Part shown: positions 63,755 to 64,000 of the stretch, piece by piece
Position numbering within the stretch: the first letter of the stretch is position 1
Layout: every line of letters begins with the position of its first letter
Origin: Hyparrhenia diplandra
Taxonomy: Eukaryota; Streptophyta; Magnoliopsida; Poales; Poaceae
Reading direction: 5' to 3'
NCBI GenBank assembly: GCA_015847255.1
Contig: JADLZK010005529.1
Location: forward strand, 1-64,000
Length of the DNA stretch: 64,000 nt
Notes under the pieces: generated by a model
Database searches by the model: none
Told to the model about the DNA's origin: nothing
The model's input: the letters and a program-made list of their open reading frames with translations, nothing else
Position numbers and translations under genes: made by a program

Positions 63755-64000
63755 GTACCGCCTCAGGGGTTTTTGAGTCGAGATCCTCCAACACTCCACA
63801 CCGGTTTTGATGATGATGATGGTGGGTGTGTTGTTGCTTTGTACCGATGAATGGGCACTTTACCGTGATGAATGTAGCCCTTCCCTGCATCGATGTCGAC
63901 TTTGGCCGTATAGAGAAATGGTCTCCCCAAGAGGAGAGACACATCCTCCTTTGGACCCATGTCTAGGATCCCAAAGTCTGCGGGGATGTACTCATCTTGG
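63755..64000 (-). mobile_element. Gypsy-type retrotransposon protease region, cut by the window edge
   Basis: Minus-strand reading gives FGILDMGPKEDVSLLLGRPF then LYTAKVDIDAGKGYIHHGKV, matching the C-terminal part of retropepsin-like domains of plant gypsy elements (the ILGRPFL and A-x-ID motifs). The upstream catalytic Asp motif would lie right of the window. Downstream on minus the frame ends near 63582 without reverse transcriptase, so this element is deleted or non-autonomous. Confidence 0.7.

Overview
The window is nuclear DNA from a grass (Poaceae). It carries a cluster of restorer-of-fertility-like (RFL) P-type pentatricopeptide repeat (PPR) genes. It also carries elements typical of grass genomes: Stowaway MITEs with TA target duplications, a PIF/Tourist-like element with TAA duplications, Mutator-like elements with 9-bp duplications around GC-rich captured sequence, CACTA pieces, tRNA-derived SINEs, L1-type LINEs and LTR retrotransposon parts. 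I cannot name the species; the PPR N-termini look panicoid-like, but that is an impression, not a result.

Left and centre (1-35000): four long RFL-PPR copies lie on the minus strand (7786-10192, 14553-16287, 26659-29056, 32340-34727), with a short C-terminal remnant at about 24856-25023. The first 745 bases match the 5' flank of copy A, so another copy probably lies just left of the window. Every copy has frame lesions, mostly 1-2 nt indels. One 1-nt insertion is shared by copy A and the remnant, so that lesion predates a duplication. Between the PPR copies are repeated flank blocks, pieces of a neighbouring RNA-binding-protein gene with introns retained, LINE pieces, a 1165-bp Pack-MULE-like element (16823-17987) and a raffinose synthase-like pseudogene (about 29655-30200). 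A small secreted-peptide gene is at 2382-2588.

Centre-right (35000-42000): an eight-exon, three-RRM hnRNP Q/LIF2-like gene lies on the minus strand (coding 35746-38814, probable 5'UTR exon from 41165). It appears to be the source of the fragments among the PPR copies. It also has several 1-nt lesions. Its upstream intron holds SINEs, a LINE tail and a 167-bp tandem repeat.

Right (42000-64000): mostly transposons. There is a CYP81-like P450 fragment, a 980-bp element with exact 9-bp target duplication, two Stowaway MITEs, a PIF-like element, two CACTA-derived pieces in opposite orientation (Transposase_24 on minus, TNP2 on plus), a decayed LINE with a copia-type LTR inside its 3' end, and gypsy-type gag and protease pieces at the right edge. 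The one clearly intact multi-exon gene is a DUF4220/DUF594 membrane protein (56234-59298, plus strand, two exons, 647 residues).

Working picture: an RFL-PPR locus that expanded by DNA-level segmental duplication, dragging parts of the adjacent LIF2-like gene with it, followed by decay and transposon insertion. If these genes worked, their products would bind mitochondrial transcripts. Whether the 1-nt lesions are all real or partly assembly errors is the main open question; at least one is real.
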